Assembly (NCBI GenBank): GCA_014904845.1
Contig: MU119225.1
Coordinates: 233,335 to 297,334 of the forward strand
Reading direction: 5' to 3'
From: Acephala macrosclerotiorum
Lineage: Eukaryota; Ascomycota; Leotiomycetes; Helotiales; Mollisiaceae
DNA: 64,000 nt
Shown here: piece by piece, positions 62,684 through 64,000 of the stretch
How the letters are laid out: every line of letters begins with the position of its first letter
How positions within the stretch are numbered: the stretch's first letter is position 1
Made by a program: the position numbers and the translations under genes
Notes under the pieces: model-generated
Databases searched by the model: none
What the model saw: the letters and a program-made list of their open reading frames with translations, nothing else
What the model was told of the DNA's origin: nothing

Positions 62684-62802
62684 ACATACGACCATAGCTC
62701 AAGGAAAATTGGGCATCCCGTCCGCTCTGCCATACACAAGCCTTGAAGCGGTGAATCAGTAGTTGGGTGGGTGACCACCAGCGAATCCTCACTGTTGTAT
62801 GT
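62684..62802 (+). rRNA. 5S ribosomal RNA, second copy
   Basis: 119 nt, the same length and ends as 39197-39315. It keeps CATCCCGTCCGCTCTGCC and AGTAGTTGGGTGGGTGACC. It differs in one helix, where CTCAAGG pairs with CCTTGAAG instead of CTGTGG with CCACAG, so pairing is kept by compensatory change. A T-run follows. Helix integrity suggests an active gene. Confidence 0.92.
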
Positions 62803-62817
62803 TTTTTTTTTTTTTTT
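62802..62817 (+). terminator. Pol III T-run after second 5S
   Basis: About 16 consecutive T residues begin at the last base of the 5S gene. Confidence 0.75.
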
Positions 62818-63515
62818 AGTGCGAATAATATATTATTAAGCGTGGGAATGTGCAAACGCCTACACTGTTAAGATCCCCCGAACTTTCCAGCTTTGATGAG
62901 AGCCACTGTCTGCGTTTTCTCATTACTCTCATTATTTTCTACATTTTGTGGGTCTTGTCTGCTGGTGGAGGCGAAGTGGGGGTTCAGGGGCTGCAAGCGA
63001 GTCGGGTACCCCACCCCTTTTTAGCCGTTCGAAATACTGAGAACATTGATTATATTTCTGCAAATCTGATGGCTTCAGCATCTTCTTGGTAAAGTCCTAT
63101 GACTACATGTCTGTTATGTTCATACACTCCAGTCGATAGATCCCGGAATTCCATGAATTTGCCGAGAGCTTTTACCTCTCCATGCCCAGATGTCCGGATT
63201 GTTGCGCAAGGTGATGGACTTGAGCTTCTTGCAGTCATTTACAAGACTCTCGAAAATGCCTGATATAAACGCGTATTGTTCTAAGTCCCTTAATAAGGGG
63301 AAATACAGGTCTATACGCTAAAGCTTGTCTTTTATTTATATGATCCAATTTTTGCATAGTAGCCCATTCAGCAAGTTATGGTACTATGATTAAAGTTTGA
63401 CTTAGGAAAAATAGAGCCATGTAGCCAATAACCTTTCTTGTTGCAGAATTACCTCAGAATTGTCTCCAAAGTTTCACCATCATATATATATTTGAATAAA
63501 CAACGTCTTCTCATT
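62803..63515. other. gene-free stretch before tRNA
   Basis: 713 bases. A short minus-strand frame near 63190-63250 reads like coding sequence (LKSITLRNNPDIWAW) but is too short to assign. Otherwise nothing seen. Confidence 0.35.
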
Positions 63516-63533
63516 GGACAGATGGCCGAGCTG

Positions 63534-63579
63534 GTAAGAAACATTCCACGTATTCAGCACACAACCTAAAATTTCATAG
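63534..63579 (+). other. 46-nt GT-AG insert in tRNA D-loop
   Basis: Begins GTAAGA, ends TTTCATAG, and has ACCTAAA about 12-18 nt before the end, which resembles the donor, branch and acceptor of the short introns in this window's protein genes. Both ends abut GGT, so the exact cut is ambiguous within three bases, or GGT is a short target duplication. Exact removal gives GAGCTG-GTTATGGC, a regular D-loop. Confidence 0.7.
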
Positions 63580-63599
63580 GTTATGGCGCTAGGTTAAGG

Positions 63600-63614
63600 T
63601 ACTTAACAAAAATT
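63600..63614 (+). other. canonical 15-nt tRNA intron
   Basis: Sits between positions 37 and 38. It contains CTTAA, complementary to TTAAG of the anticodon loop, the usual pre-tRNA intron-anticodon pairing recognised by the tRNA splicing endonuclease. Confidence 0.8.
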
Positions 63615-63658
63615 TCCTAGTCACGAAAGTGGCGTGGGTTCGAGTCCCACTCTGTTCA

Positions 63659-64000
63659 GAATTCTCTTTTGCTGTTTATTTCGATCGATTTGGATTTGTG
63701 GTGGCCGAGAGGGAGTTTTTGTGTGGCGGCGGTCTAGGGTAGATTAAGCGAGGAGCCGGAGGAACATTATTCCTTGGCTGAGTGTGCATGGCTCCGTCTG
63801 TGCAAAATAAGCGACACACCAAAATATCATCATATTCCCTCAACATCAATAAATCACATTTAAATCAGTGTCAAATGGTTGAATTTACAATTCATATTGT
63901 GCTAGTAACCTGTAGTATGCCCCTTTGCCAATTGGACTGCTTTGAGCCTATCTGGCATCTCATCAACCCAGTTATTTATAGACTTTTGAGAGAGTCTATC
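63659..64000. other. tRNA 3' flank, nothing recognised beyond TTTT
   Basis: TTTT at 63667-63670 can end Pol III transcription. No gene is seen in the remaining bases. Confidence 0.4.

Larger units (their letters stand above)
63516..63658 (+). tRNA. tRNA-Leu(AAG) with two inserts
   Basis: The acceptor stem GGACAGA (63516-63522) pairs with TCTGTTC (63651-63657), discriminator A. D-stem GCC/GGC (63525-63527, 63585-63587), anticodon stem CTAGG/CCTAG, long variable arm TCACGAAAGTGG typical of Leu, and T-arm GTGGG-TTCGAGT-CCCAC are all present. Anticodon AAG is at 63596-63598. The A box TGGCCGAGCTGG and B box GGTTCGAGTCC are intact. A canonical 15-nt intron (63600-63614) follows position 37. A further 46 nt (63534-63579) lie within the D-loop. 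Without both inserts the molecule is a normal 82-nt Leu tRNA body. A TTTT terminator follows at 63667. Confidence 0.88.

Noticed and set aside
63050..63260. Possible leucine-rich-repeat exon on the minus strand
   Set aside because: Only about 25 codons look protein-like, without flanking exons, so no gene can be supported.
1..64000. CRISPR array or prokaryotic operon structure
   Set aside because: No regularly spaced repeats; introns and fungal families show a eukaryotic genome.

Overview
The window comes from a filamentous ascomycete nuclear genome, most likely a Leotiomycete/Helotiales-type fungus; the genus cannot be told from the sequence. The reasons are short GT-AG introns with CTAAC/CTGAC-like branch sites, fungus-only families (HET, FunK1, Zn2Cys6, LysM with GH18, hybrid histidine kinase), dispersed 5S rRNA genes, and extremely AT-rich blocks that look like the output of repeat-induced point mutation (RIP).

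Layout. 1-10.5 kb is a gene-free AT-rich block. 10.6-31.4 kb is a gene island: a small inverted-repeat element, a Baeyer-Villiger monooxygenase, a broken SMP-30-like gene, a complete 9-exon GAF hybrid histidine kinase, a Gyp7-like Rab GAP, a divergent and decayed GH18 chitinase/LysM pair (the LysM copy interrupted by a second inverted-repeat element), and an N-terminally anchored protein of unknown function. 31.6-39.1 kb is a mutated LTR retrotransposon with recognisable diverged LTRs and a younger, unmutated 229-bp solo LTR inside it. 39.2-64 kb is a mosaic of intact and broken genes: 5S rRNA, broken fungal-N-domain and chitin-synthase-like ORFs, a divergent pair of membrane-anchored fungal proteins (one with a chymotrypsin-like domain carrying Cys at the nucleophile position), an alcohol dehydrogenase, an FMO with one nonsense codon, a HET protein, a secreted S41-like peptidase, FunK1 and Zn2Cys6 relics, a second 5S gene, and a tRNA-Leu(AAG).

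How the parts relate. There is no convincing metabolic cluster. The clearest functional pairing is chitinase with LysM (chitin cleavage and binding), and both are dead here. Many nonsense codons in the broken genes are TGG>TAG or CAA/CAG>TAA/TAG, the CpA>TpA changes expected of RIP, so the AT-rich blocks and the gene decay may share a cause. The most unusual item is the tRNA-Leu gene at 63516-63658. Besides a canonical 15-nt anticodon-loop intron it has a 46-nt insert in the D-loop that begins GTAAGA, ends ATAG, and whose exact removal restores a full cloverleaf. Exon boundaries given here were inferred by eye from splice signals, reading phase and family conservation; no alignment or database search was run.
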